From assembly GCA_022616075.1 (NCBI GenBank), contig JAKEFK010000207.1:1-51645 (forward strand): a DNA stretch of 51,645 bases, written 5' to 3'. Each line of letters opens with the position of its first letter. Position 1 is the stretch's first letter. A program made the translations under genes and the position numbers. Under the pieces are notes generated by a model that worked only from the letters and a program-made list of their open reading frames with translations, was not told the origin of the DNA and did no database searches. The stretch comes from a bacterium (GTDB lineage Bacteria > Acidobacteriota > HRBIN11 > JAKEFK01). Below are positions 26,560 through 35,700 of the stretch, piece by piece.

Positions 26560-26634
26560 ACCGCAGAGTACGCTGAGATCGCAGAGAAAAAATTTTCTTT
26601 TTCTTTGCTCCGCGCTCTCTTAGTTCTCTGCGGT
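26560..26634. repeat. CGCAGAG-type palindromic element (copy 2)
   Basis: The left arm begins ACCGCAGAGTACGCTGAG (26560) and the right arm ends TTCTCTGCGGT (26634). The arms are imperfect inverses around a T-rich loop. Same family as 23910-23979. It lies between prs and rplY. Confidence 0.8.
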
Positions 26635-26638
26635 GAAT

Positions 26639-27577
26639 CTAGACAAATAATTCCGAAACGGAAGTCTCTTTATGAATATTGATGATCGCTCTTGCCAGCA
26701 ATTCGGCAACAGACAATCTCACGAATTTTTCTGAACGCTGCGCTTCTGGGCGCAACGGAATCGTGTTCGTCACCAGTACTTTTTCGATCGAAGAATTCTC
26801 AATCCGTTCAATGGCCGGACCGCTAAGAACACCGTGAGAACACGTAGCAAGAATTCTTTCGGCGCCCTGATCCTTCAGCGATTTCGAGGTGCTTGTAAGG
26901 GTACCTGCCGTATCAATCATGTCATCAACAATCACGCAGGTGCGTCCTTTCACATCTCCAATCACATTCATTGTTTCAGCAACATTTGGTCCGACGCGGC
27001 GCTTGTCAACGATCGCAAGTTGCGCATCGAGGCGCACAGCAAAGGCCCGGGCCCGTTCCACGCCACCGGCATCCGGAGAAACAATCGTCAGATTTGGCAA
27101 TTTTTGATCGCTGATGTATTTCAACAGAACGGGAGCCGCGTAGAGATGGTCAACCGGTATTGCAAAAAAACCGACAATTTGATTCGCGTGCAGATCCATG
27201 GTCAGCACACGATCGGCGCCGGCGCGCGCAATCAAATCGGCCGCCAGGCGGGCTGTAATGGGCACCCGCGGCTTATCCTTCCGATCCTGCCTCGCATATC
27301 CGTAGTATGGAATCACTGCCGTGATTCGTCCCGCTGAGGAGCGGCGGAATGCATCAATCATAATCAACAGCTCCATCAAGTTTGTATTCACGGGCGAACA
27401 GGTGGGTTGAATGATAAACACATCCACACCACGCACATTTTCCAGTATCTGAAAATAGGATTCCCCATCACTAAAACGAGTCAGATGAGATTTGCCAAGC
27501 AAAAGGCTCATGTTCTCGCAAACTTCTTCTGCCAATTCCGGATTAGCGTTTCCGCTAAATATTTTGCATCGATCCAT
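26639..27577 (-). CDS. prs: ribose-phosphate pyrophosphokinase
   Basis: Makes PRPP from ribose 5-phosphate and ATP, feeding purine, pyrimidine, His and Trp synthesis. The flexible-loop segment VIPYYGYARQDRK near residue 90, the Prs signature VLTMDLHANQIVGFF near 126 and the PRPP-binding loop CVIVDDMIDTAGTL near 216 are all intact. Length 312 is typical. Position between rplY and tRNA-Gln/ispE matches a conserved order in several bacterial groups. Confidence 0.96.
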   Translation of the reverse strand: MDRCKIFSGNANPELAEEVCENMSLLLGKSHLTRFSDGESYFQILENVRGVDVFIIQPTCSPVNTNLMELLIMIDAFRRSSAGRITAVIPYYGYARQDRKDKPRVPITARLAADLIARAGADRVLTMDLHANQIVGFFAIPVDHLYAAPVLLKYISDQKLPNLTIVSPDAGGVERARAFAVRLDAQLAIVDKRRVGPNVAETMNVIGDVKGRTCVIVDDMIDTAGTLTSTSKSLKDQGAERILATCSHGVLSGPAIERIENSSIEKVLVTNTIPLRPEAQRSEKFVRLSVAELLARAIINIHKETSVSELFV

Positions 27578-27595
27578 CTTCTTTAAGTTCCAAAG

Positions 27596-27661
27596 TAATG
27601 AGTAATGAGCAATGAGTCCGGTTAGCGGGTCTCATTGCTCAGCACTCATTGCTCAGCACTA
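27596..27661. repeat. ATGAGTAATGAG-type iterated/inverted element (copy 2)
   Basis: AGTAATGAGTAATGAGCAATGAG is followed by a short centre and the inverse iterations CTCATTGCTCAGCA twice. It lies between prs and tRNA-Gln and is related to the elements at 19842 and 37253. Confidence 0.75.
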
Positions 27662-27667
27662 TTTGAG

Positions 27668-27739
27668 CTGGGGAGGGAGGATTCGAACCTCCGAATGCGG
27701 GTTCCAAAGACCCGTGCCTTGCCGCTTGGCGACTCCCCA
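27668..27739 (-). tRNA. tRNA-Gln (anticodon TTG)
   Basis: On the minus strand the 72 bases fold as a tRNA. The acceptor stem is TGGGGAG/CTCCCCA with discriminator G. The anticodon stem-loop has CGGGT-CTTTGGA-ACCCG, so the anticodon is TTG, decoding CAA/CAG. The T arm is GGAGG-TTCGAAT-CCTCC. The 3' CCA is not encoded. tRNA-Gln between ispE and prs is the same placement as in Geobacter-type genomes. Confidence 0.96.
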
Positions 27740-27741
27740 AA

Positions 27742-27830
27742 AAGTGACTAGTGACTGGTAGGGGCGACCCTTGTGGTCGCCCTTCACGGGCAGGCACAAG
27801 GCCTGCCCCTACCTCAGTGACTAGTCACTT
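27742..27830. repeat. nested inverted-repeat (MITE-like) element between tRNA-Gln and ispE
   Basis: Outer arms AAGTGACTAGTGACTG-GTAGGGGC (27742-27765) and its near-inverse (27805-27830) enclose two inner hairpins: CGACC-CTTGT-GGTCG and GGGCAGGC-ACAAG-GCCTGCCC. The right arm overlaps the end of ispE and encodes its last residues VTSH and the stop codon. Confidence 0.85.
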
Positions 27831-28701
27831 TCTGGTCGTACTCCGCTCTTGTAACGAAACGAGTGGGAGTGCAATTTGGAAACCTGGCAATCGCTTTCTC
27901 CCGATCTTCGGCCGAATCATACAGCGCAAACAGTGTCGACCCGCTTCCCGTTACGGAAACAGTCACGGCGCCTGTTTCAGCTAACTGTTTCTTGATGGAA
28001 TCTGTTTCTGGATTAAGTGCGAAAACAACCTGTCCCAGATCGTTTTCGATGAGAGAGACAAGTTCCCTCAGGGATTCCGGCCGTTGATCAAAATGTATCT
28101 TAATGGAATCACGGGATTGTGTCAACAAATTGGCGTCGTCAAATGCCCTGTAAACCGTTGGGGTTGAACAAGGATAATTCGAATGAACCAAAAGGACCGG
28201 AAAGGCTGGCCAATCAGGCAGTTGCCGGATCTTTTCTCCTCGTCCCGTACCGAGGGCAGTACCTCCATACAAGAAGAAAGGGACATCGGATCCCAGTTTT
28301 CGGGCTAGTGTGAGGAGTTTGGCGCGGGATAACGGCCAGCCGAAATGGCGCGAAAGAGCAATCAGCATCGTCGCCGCATTACTCGAACCACCACCGAGTC
28401 CAGCCTGCAGTGGAATTCTCTTTACAATATCCACCTCAACGCGCTCTGAAAACGGATAAGTATCGTGATACAAATGGCACGCCCGGTAGATCAAATTGCT
28501 GCTATCGGGCGGTATGTCGCTGTCACCGACGTTCAAAACTAGATGAAAATGATCGCTGGGGAAAAATCGCAATGTCAGTTCGTCGTGCAAATCGACGGTC
28601 TGAAAGACAGTTTCCAGGTTGTGATAACCGTCTCGACGTTTCCCGAGAACACGCAGAATCAGATTGATTTTTGCGTAAGAAGGTAGTAATAGCTGATCCA
28701 T
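27814..28701 (-). CDS. ispE: 4-diphosphocytidyl-2-C-methyl-D-erythritol kinase
   Basis: GHMP kinase of the MEP isoprenoid pathway. It starts MDQLLLPSYAKINLILRVLGK, with the catalytic-site lysine in YAKIN and the conserved KRRDGYHNLETVFQ; the ATP-binding loop PLQAGLGGGSSNAA is near residue 95. Length 295 is normal. The last codons (VTSH-stop) come from the inverted-repeat element at 27742-27830, so the ancestral C-terminus was probably replaced. It is divergent from aroK, with only 17 bases between start codons. Confidence 0.95.
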   Translation of the reverse strand: MDQLLLPSYAKINLILRVLGKRRDGYHNLETVFQTVDLHDELTLRFFPSDHFHLVLNVGDSDIPPDSSNLIYRACHLYHDTYPFSERVEVDIVKRIPLQAGLGGGSSNAATMLIALSRHFGWPLSRAKLLTLARKLGSDVPFFLYGGTALGTGRGEKIRQLPDWPAFPVLLVHSNYPCSTPTVYRAFDDANLLTQSRDSIKIHFDQRPESLRELVSLIENDLGQVVFALNPETDSIKKQLAETGAVTVSVTGSGSTLFALYDSAEDREKAIARFPNCTPTRFVTRAEYDQKVTSH

Positions 28702-28718
28702 AACGAGCTACATATTAT

Positions 28719-29213
28719 ATGCGGATTTATCTGACCGGTTTTATGGGATCGGGCAAAAGCACGGTCGGAAGACTTCTGTCCGAACAAACAGGGCTTCCCT
28801 TCATCGATCTGGACCAGGAGATTGAATACAAATTATCCCTTTCGCCTGCCGAAGTTTTCGAGCGCTACGGGGAACCATTTTTCCGCAACCAAGAAACCGA
28901 ACTGCTTCAAAAATTTCAAATGGATCCATTGATCATGGCAACAGGCGGTGGATGTTTCATTCACAACCGCGAATGGATGCTGCAACAGGGTGCGGTTTTG
29001 TTTCTGGACGTGCCTTATGCGCAGCTCGTTTCACGCCTGGGAGCAGATCCCACGCGGCCTCTGTGGAAGAATGCGGAAAAGCTTTACACAGACCGGTATG
29101 AGGAGTACAAGAAAGCGCATCACACGATTGATGCTTCCGGCACACCCGAACAAGTCGTGGAACTTATCAGAGCTCTGCCTCTTCCAGGATTGAAAAAAAC
29201 TCCGGAAAGCTGA
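28719..29213 (+). CDS. aroK: shikimate kinase
   Basis: Phosphorylates shikimate, the fifth step of chorismate synthesis. The P-loop GFMGSGKST is at residues 6-14, the shikimate-binding FIDLDQEIE near 29-37, Arg in FFRNQE near 55, and ATGGGCF near 77. Length 164 is normal. Its 3' end overlaps aroA tail to tail by 47 bases, so two enzymes of one pathway are encoded on opposite strands in the overlap. Confidence 0.95.
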   Translation: MRIYLTGFMGSGKSTVGRLLSEQTGLPFIDLDQEIEYKLSLSPAEVFERYGEPFFRNQETELLQKFQMDPLIMATGGGCFIHNREWMLQQGAVLFLDVPYAQLVSRLGADPTRPLWKNAEKLYTDRYEEYKKAHHTIDASGTPEQVVELIRALPLPGLKKTPES

Positions 29214-30342
29214 TCTTTACACAATCGGGATCATCCAGTTCCATTCCCGCAGCGGCGAAAGTCATCGCTATTCTGTGATCGCCAAACGTTCTGGCGACAG
29301 TCTCACGAAAGTTTCCGGGCCATACGCGGTAACCATCTTCTTTTTCCTCAACCCGAACGTTCATTGTTTGGAGATTCGAAACCATTGCTTCAATGCGATC
29401 ACATTCTTTTAATCTAAGTTCCTGGGCGCCGGAGACATCAAAACCACACACAGTTCCTATTAAGGAAAGAACGGGAATTTCATCGATCAGCGATGGAACT
29501 TCCTCAGGCAGAATTTGAATGGGAGACATAAGCACACCGCTCCGCACTCTAACATCGGCAACCAGTTCATTTTGAACCAGGCGCCGGTTCTTGATTTCGA
29601 TCGGCGCGCCGGCCTGATGCAATTTTCGCATATATGCAACGCGGTAAGGATTCATCAACAGGTTCTTAAACGTGATATCCGAATTCCTTCTTAGCAAAGC
29701 GGCCACGATAAAAAATGCGGCTGAAGAGGGATCTGCCGGCACATCGTATTCGAAGGACGGAATGGAAGTTCTACCCGGTTGAAATTTGAAATGCTCAAAC
29801 AAACGTTCGGTGTGATCGCGGGTAGGAACCGGTTCAGAAACCCGAGTTCCAGGAAAGCGCATTCCTGCAAACAAGATCGCGGTTTTCACCTGCGCGCTAT
29901 TTATAGGCATTCGGTAAATGATCGCCCGTTTGATCCCCTCATCCAGAACGATCGGCGGAAATTCTTCATCACGCAATCGCAACACGGCGCCCATTTGCCG
30001 CAAAGGTTCCGCCAATCTTCGCATCGGACGTCGGATCAGGGACAGATCTCCGATCAGAGTCGCTGGAATATCCTGACCTGCGAGCAGGCCGGTTAGCATG
30101 CGAATCGTCGAGCCGGAGTTTCCGCAATCGAGCGGCTGATCGGGAATCTGAAAAGGAGCGGGATGAATCACGATCTCGCCTTCAACACCAATTCCAAGCT
30201 GTCGCAAACACTGAACCGTGGAGGCGCAGTCGTCGCCGCTATTCAGATTACGAATCTTGCAGGCACCACTCGCGAGCGCAGCCAGCATCAAAATGCGGTG
30301 CGATATCGATTTGTCACCAGGTAATTCAAATACTCCTTTCAT
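29167..30342 (-). CDS. aroA: 3-phosphoshikimate 1-carboxyvinyltransferase (EPSP synthase)
   Basis: Joins PEP to shikimate 3-phosphate. The start motif LPGDKSISHRILML, LDCGNSGSTIRMLTGLLAG near 78-96, and the late LRLKECDRI and GDHRIAM motifs are present. From the ATG at 30342 it is 391 residues, shorter than the ~430 of many family members, but the conserved motifs are all there. That ATG overlaps the stop of the upstream dioxygenase-like gene in an ATGA arrangement; an ATG at 30366 would add eight residues. The 3' end overlaps aroK. Confidence 0.95.
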   Translation of the reverse strand: MKGVFELPGDKSISHRILMLAALASGACKIRNLNSGDDCASTVQCLRQLGIGVEGEIVIHPAPFQIPDQPLDCGNSGSTIRMLTGLLAGQDIPATLIGDLSLIRRPMRRLAEPLRQMGAVLRLRDEEFPPIVLDEGIKRAIIYRMPINSAQVKTAILFAGMRFPGTRVSEPVPTRDHTERLFEHFKFQPGRTSIPSFEYDVPADPSSAAFFIVAALLRRNSDITFKNLLMNPYRVAYMRKLHQAGAPIEIKNRRLVQNELVADVRVRSGVLMSPIQILPEEVPSLIDEIPVLSLIGTVCGFDVSGAQELRLKECDRIEAMVSNLQTMNVRVEEKEDGYRVWPGNFRETVARTFGDHRIAMTFAAAGMELDDPDCVKISFPEFFSILEEAEL

Positions 30343-31085
30343 CTCAGATCTCGCACGGCCGGCCATTCATGCCACAGATCGGTAAATACTTTCTGTCCAT
30401 GGGAAGCGTGATATACATGTCTTAACCGGTAAAAAACTGCATAACGAATATAAGGCGAAACGTTCACTACCACAGTATGCGCGGTTAAATAGTGACAAAG
30501 AATCATGTCCCCGGCTTTTCCCTTGATCTGTTCCGGTTCGGGAAGCTTCACAGGGGGCAAGCCGGTTTTCAAAATATCCGTGCCGTGTTGCCTGAAGTAA
30601 TCAGCAAACAAACGGTGCGTCCCGGGCCATCCTGTAAAATTTCCCCAAAATTCGTTCGGCACGTCGCTCAGTAGAATTCCAACAAGCGCTGTAAAACTGA
30701 AGATGCTCCCTTTGCGCAGTTTGTTGTTGGAGTTGTACATCCCATCGATATGAGGATGAAGAGCTCCAGGTGTTTGCATCACCGGAAACCGCAACGCGAT
30801 CTGAGCGCCACCCTCCAGCTTGAATTTACGCGGCGCTATCGCGGACTCCACAATTTCCCATGCGGGAGTCTCATAAAGCAAATCCAGAACGGGTTCCTTA
30901 TGAACCAACTCCGGGCAATATGTAGTCGAACGGTAAACAGGAATTTTTTCAGGGTCCATCCCCTTTCCCAGCGAATGATTGATCGCCCGCAAAGCTACGT
31001 TGATGAATTTTTGCCCGACGACCCCCGGGATTTTCGTATAACCCTTTCCGAACAACTCTTCTTTCTGCGCAGTTGATAACTTCAT
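30339..31085 (-). CDS. phytanoyl-CoA dioxygenase (PhyH) family protein
   Basis: Probable non-heme Fe(II)/2-oxoglutarate oxygenase of 248 residues. The metal triad is visible: His112 and Asp114 in HPHIDGMYN, and His203 in TAHTVVVN, with Arg214 in YIRYAVFYR likely binding 2-oxoglutarate. PhyH-type enzymes hydroxylate lipids, amino acids, antibiotics or other small molecules; the substrate is unknown. Its stop overlaps the aroA start by four bases, which is an odd partner for a core shikimate enzyme. It is divergent from guaA, with 80 bases between starts. Confidence 0.8.
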   Translation of the reverse strand: MKLSTAQKEELFGKGYTKIPGVVGQKFINVALRAINHSLGKGMDPEKIPVYRSTTYCPELVHKEPVLDLLYETPAWEIVESAIAPRKFKLEGGAQIALRFPVMQTPGALHPHIDGMYNSNNKLRKGSIFSFTALVGILLSDVPNEFWGNFTGWPGTHRLFADYFRQHGTDILKTGLPPVKLPEPEQIKGKAGDMILCHYLTAHTVVVNVSPYIRYAVFYRLRHVYHASHGQKVFTDLWHEWPAVRDLR

Positions 31086-31127
31086 TTTTTAAACAGAAGA
31101 TAACGAAGGAAACAAAGATTTAAATTC

Positions 31128-31138
31128 TATAATATAAT
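31128..31138 (+). promoter_or_regulatory. possible guaA -10 region
   Basis: Two overlapping TATAAT hexamers lie at 31128-31133 and 31133-31138, about 27-37 bases before the TTG start at 31166. No convincing -35 box is present at 17 bases. No purine riboswitch is apparent in this short leader. Confidence 0.35.
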
Positions 31139-31165
31139 CTACCGTTTTAACCGGACGACTGAAAA

Positions 31166-32698
31166 TTGAAAAGGGACACGATACTGGTTCTTGATTTTGG
31201 TGGGCAATATACTCAGCTCATAGCGCGCAGAATCCGCGAACTGAACGTCTACTCCGAAATAGTGCCTCACGATGTCACTCCCGAAGAAATTCGCAGCCGT
31301 AACGCAAAAGGGATTGTGCTTTCAGGAGGTCCTGCATCAGTCTACGAAAAGAATGCATTTCACAGCGATCCCAAATTGCTGCAAATGGGCCTGCCTATTC
31401 TAGGAATTTGCTACGGGATGCAACTCATCACGTATCAATTGGGTGGAGAAGTGACGGGCTCTGAACGCCGCGAGTATGGTCCAGCAACGATCGAGGTACA
31501 GGACGATCCACTATTTCGCGATCTCGGTCCGCGATTGGATGTCTGGATGAACCACGGCGATCGGATCACGCGAACCCCGCCCGGGTTTCAGTCGATTGCG
31601 TGCAGTTCCAATTCTCCGATTGCTGTCATGCGCAACAGGAGTGGATCAATCTATGGCCTCCAATTTCATCCGGAAGTCATCCACACCCCGAAAGGGAAAG
31701 AAATCCTCCGGAACTTTGTTTTTGAAGTATGCGGATGCAGCCCGAATTGGACGCCCGCGTCGTTCATCGAAGAAACGGAGAATTGGATTCGCGAAACAGT
31801 CAAAAAAGGCAAAATACTTTGCGCTCTGAGTGGCGGTGTCGACAGCACCGTGATGGCATTTCTTCTAAAACGTGGAGCGGGCGACGCCCTGCTGCCGGTG
31901 TTTATCGACAATGGCCTGCTGCGCTGGAATGAAGGGGAACAGGTTTGCACGCGGTTGCGTTCCGCCGGACTCGATGTCCGCTACTACGATGCTGCCGATT
32001 ATTTTCTGACCCGGCTCGAGGGCGTGGAGCATCCCGAAGAGAAACGGAAGATCATCGGGCGCGCTTTTGTGGAAATTTTCGAAAGGATTGCATCCGAAAC
32101 GGAAGGACTCCACTATCTCGCTCAGGGCACTCTGTATCCCGATGTGATTGAAAGTGGCGGTTATAGAGGAACTGCGCAGGTAATCAAGACCCATCACAAT
32201 CTCATCGATTTGATTAGAACTATGAAATTAGAATTAATAGAGCCGTTTCGTGAGATTTTCAAAGACGAAGTGCGCAGAATTGGCGCCACGCTGGGTCTGC
32301 CCGAAGAGATTCTTTACCGGCAGCCTTTCCCGGGACCCGGTCTGGCGGTTCGATGCCTGGGCCCGGTGAGCCGCGAAAGACTGGATCTGTTGCGAAAAGC
32401 GGATGCAATTGTCAAAGAAGAGATTGTGAAGGCAGGATTGTACCGGCAACTATGGCAATCCTTTGCCGTCCTTTTGCCTGTGCGAAGCGTCGGAGTCATG
32501 GGTGACAATCGCACGTACAGCCACGTTATTGCTTTGCGCGCCGTGCACAGCCAGGATGGAATGACCGCGGACTGGGCGCGCCTTCCTTACGAGGTGCTTG
32601 CCGCAATTTCGAGCCGCATTGTCAATGAAATTTCAGGAATCAATCGAGTCGTCTACGATATAACTTCAAAACCACCGGGCACCATAGAGTGGGAATAG
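31166..32698 (+). CDS. guaA: GMP synthase (glutamine-hydrolysing)
   Basis: Converts XMP to GMP using glutamine. The N-terminal class I amidotransferase has VLDFGGQYTQLIARR, the nucleophile Cys in LGICYGMQ near residue 84 and His/Glu in LQFHPEV near 173. The ATP pyrophosphatase P-loop ALSGGVDSTV is near 218, and the C-terminal dimer domain ends in PPGTIEWE as usual. Length 510 is typical. The start is TTG: there is no in-frame ATG before the conserved beginning. Confidence 0.96.
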   Translation: MKRDTILVLDFGGQYTQLIARRIRELNVYSEIVPHDVTPEEIRSRNAKGIVLSGGPASVYEKNAFHSDPKLLQMGLPILGICYGMQLITYQLGGEVTGSERREYGPATIEVQDDPLFRDLGPRLDVWMNHGDRITRTPPGFQSIACSSNSPIAVMRNRSGSIYGLQFHPEVIHTPKGKEILRNFVFEVCGCSPNWTPASFIEETENWIRETVKKGKILCALSGGVDSTVMAFLLKRGAGDALLPVFIDNGLLRWNEGEQVCTRLRSAGLDVRYYDAADYFLTRLEGVEHPEEKRKIIGRAFVEIFERIASETEGLHYLAQGTLYPDVIESGGYRGTAQVIKTHHNLIDLIRTMKLELIEPFREIFKDEVRRIGATLGLPEEILYRQPFPGPGLAVRCLGPVSRERLDLLRKADAIVKEEIVKAGLYRQLWQSFAVLLPVRSVGVMGDNRTYSHVIALRAVHSQDGMTADWARLPYEVLAAISSRIVNEISGINRVVYDITSKPPGTIEWE

Positions 32699-32705
32699 AA
32701 ATGAG

Positions 32706-32750
32706 CGCCGGCATTCTGCCGGCATTGAAGACCGCCGGCTTTTAGCCGGC
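32706..32750. repeat. GCCGGC-type double hairpin element
   Basis: Four copies of the self-complementary GCCGGC (32707, 32718, 32734 and 32745) form two small hairpins, CCGGC-ATTCT-GCCGG and GCCGGC-TTTTA-GCCGGC. The element ends nine bases before the dnaE ATG and leaves no room for a normal Shine-Dalgarno. Confidence 0.75.
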
Positions 32751-32759
32751 GATACAAAT

Positions 32760-35700
32760 ATGGATTTTACGCATTTACATTTACATTCTGATTACAGCTT
32801 GCTGGATGGCGCCTGCAAGATTGAAAAATTAATCGACAAGGTTCAACTGCTGGGGATGAACTCGGTCGCTCTGACCGATCACGGAAACCTTTTTGGCGCA
32901 GTTGAGTTTCATGATATTGCGCGCAAGAAAGGGATTAAACCGATCATCGGATGCGAAATGTACGTTGCGCCGGCGAGCCGCCTGGATAAAACGGGCAAGC
33001 CAAGCGACACGGAAGAAAACAATTTTCATCTCGTTGTGCTTGCCGAAAACAATGAAGGTTATCAGAATCTTGTTCGTCTTGTTTCGCGCGCTAATCTTGA
33101 GGGTTACTACTACAAACCCCGCGTGGATAAAGAACTTCTTGCGGAATACCACAAAGGACTGATTGTCCTAAGCGGTTGTCTGAGCGGCGAGGTTGCGGTC
33201 AATCTCTTGAACGGCAATTTTGATGGAGCGATGAAAGTTGCCGGCGAATACAGGGAAATTTTCGGCGCGGGGAATTACTTCCTTGAAATCCAGGATCATG
33301 GACTTGGAGATCAATTGCGCATCAATCCGCAGCTTGTGCAAATGGCTTCGCGCTTGGAAATTCCGCTCGTGGCCACAAACGATAGTCACTACATCCACAA
33401 GGAAGATGCTCATGCGCATGATGTTCTACTCTGCATTCAGACAAACAGGACTCTCAGCGAACAGAACCGGATGCGTTTCGGAACAAATGGCTTCTACATC
33501 AAATCACCGGAAGAAATGATGCATGTCTTTCGCGAGTTGCCGCAATCCATTCATACCGCGGGTGAAATTGGAAAAAGATGCGATGTGGACCTGAGAACAA
33601 AAGGATATCTCCTTCCATTGTTTCCGGTGCCGGAAGGATACACTCCCGCCGCTTACTTTGAACGAATCGTAAGAGAAGGTTACAAGGCCCGCTTGCCAAA
33701 ACTGGAAAAAATGCAGGAAGAAAAGCAGCTGCGGCATCAGTTGTGGGAATACGAGCAACGCCTCGCGATGGAAATCAGCGTGATCCAGCAAATGGGTTTT
33801 GAAGGTTACTTTCTGATCACCTGGGATTTCATCAAACATTCAAAAGAACAAAATATTCCTGTGGGGCCGGGCCGTGGATCAGCGGCAGGATCCCTGGTTG
33901 CCTATTGCCTGCAGATCACGGACATCGATCCGCTTCAATATGATTTGTTGTTCGAGCGTTTCTTAAATCCGGAACGGATCAGCATGCCGGATATCGATAT
34001 TGACTTTTGCGGACGCCGCCGCGGTGAAGTCATCGATTATGTAACACAGCGATACGGCCGGGAGAATGTTGCGCAAATCATTACTTACAATACGCTCGCT
34101 GCGCGGGTGGTGACCCGCGATGTGGGACGCGCAATGGAATTTCCCTATTCCCAGTGTGACAAACTCGCGAAAATGATTCCCAATGAACTGCACATCAGCC
34201 TGGATTCCGCTATTCAAAATACTCCTGCCTTACAGGAAGCGATCAAAGATCAAAAAGTTCAGGAATGGATTGATATCGCAAAAAAGTTAGAAGGGCTTGT
34301 GCGCAATGCATCCATTCATGCGGGCGGCGTTGTGATTGCGCCGAAACCGCTCATGGAACTCGTACCTTTATTCCGAAGCAAGGAAGACGTCATCACGACT
34401 CAGTACGACATGAAAGTTCTCGAGCGGCTGGGACTCCTGAAAATGGATTTTCTTGGAGTCGCTACATTTACGATTCTTGATGACACGTTGCAATACATTC
34501 GCGAATATCTGGGAAAAGAAATCCGCCTGCTCGATATTCCCCTCAATGATCCGAAGGTCTATCAGTTATTCACCGAAGGAAAAACAAATGGCGTGTTCCA
34601 GTTTGAAAGTTCGGGGATGAAAGCTCTGCTCCGGAAATTCAAACCGGAGCGTTTTGAAGATCTGATAATGCTGAACGCGTTGTTCCGGCCTGGGCCGATG
34701 CAAATGCTGGAGGACTGCATCGCGCGCAAACATGGAAAAGTAAAAATCCAGTATCTCCTGCCTCAGCTGGAACCTTTTTTGAAAGAGACGTACGGCATCA
34801 TCGTGTATCAGGAACAGGTAATGCAAATTGCAAGCAAGATTGGCGGTTTTAGTCTGGGAGAAGCCGATCTGCTACGGCGCGCGATGGGCAAGAAAAAGAT
34901 GGATGTAATGCAGGCCCAACGCGAACGCTTCGTTCACGGAGCCAAAGAACGTAGCATTGATGCAAGTAAAGCGGCTGAACTTTTCGATTTAATGGAGAAA
35001 TTCGCGCAATACGGATTCAATAAATCGCATTCCACTGCTTATGCTCTGGTTGCTTATCAAACGGCGTATTTAAAAACCTACTACCCCGAACCTTTTCTCG
35101 CCGCTCTACTCTCCAGTCAAATCGACAGACGGGGAGAAGTCGTCAGATATTTCCACGAATGTCGCGACATGGGCATCCGGATTTTACCACCGAATATCAA
35201 TGACAGCGGAGAACGATTCAGTGTAGAAGGGGATACGATTCGATTCGGTCTTGCTGCAATAAAAAATGTTGGCGCAGCGGCAATTCAATCGATAGCAAAA
35301 GCCCGCGAACAGGGTAAGTTCGAATCTCTAGAGCAGTTTTATGAGCGTGTCGATACACGCGCCGTAAACAAGCGGGTTGTGGAGAGTCTCATTAAATCGG
35401 GGGCCATGGACAGCTTCCAAGTCCCGCGCAAACAATTGATCCAGCAACTCGATCACATCCTGGAAGATGTTGCTCGCAAAGAGAGACACGCCGGTCAGGC
35501 TACTCTGTTCGATTTGAGCGAGGTCAGGCCCGTCATTTCGAAAGTTGCAAGCTCGGAAGATTTTCTGGAACAGGAAAAGCTAGCTCACGAAAAGGAAACG
35601 CTCGGGTTTTACATTTCCGGCCATCCTTTGCACAAACACAAAGAGTTGCTCGAAACGTATACAACTTCGCTGGAGAATATCGACAGCACATGGGACGGCA

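Noticed and set aside
19842-27661. ATGAG iterations considered as a CRISPR array
   Set aside because: Units are only 7-8 bases with no unique spacers, and no cas genes are present.
27596-27830. Integrative element at tRNA-Gln
   Set aside because: No integrase and no direct repeat of the tRNA 3' end is seen; only short palindromic elements flank it.
31086-31165. Purine riboswitch upstream of guaA
   Set aside because: The leader is about 30 bases from the likely -10, too short for the aptamer, and the conserved loop sequences are absent.
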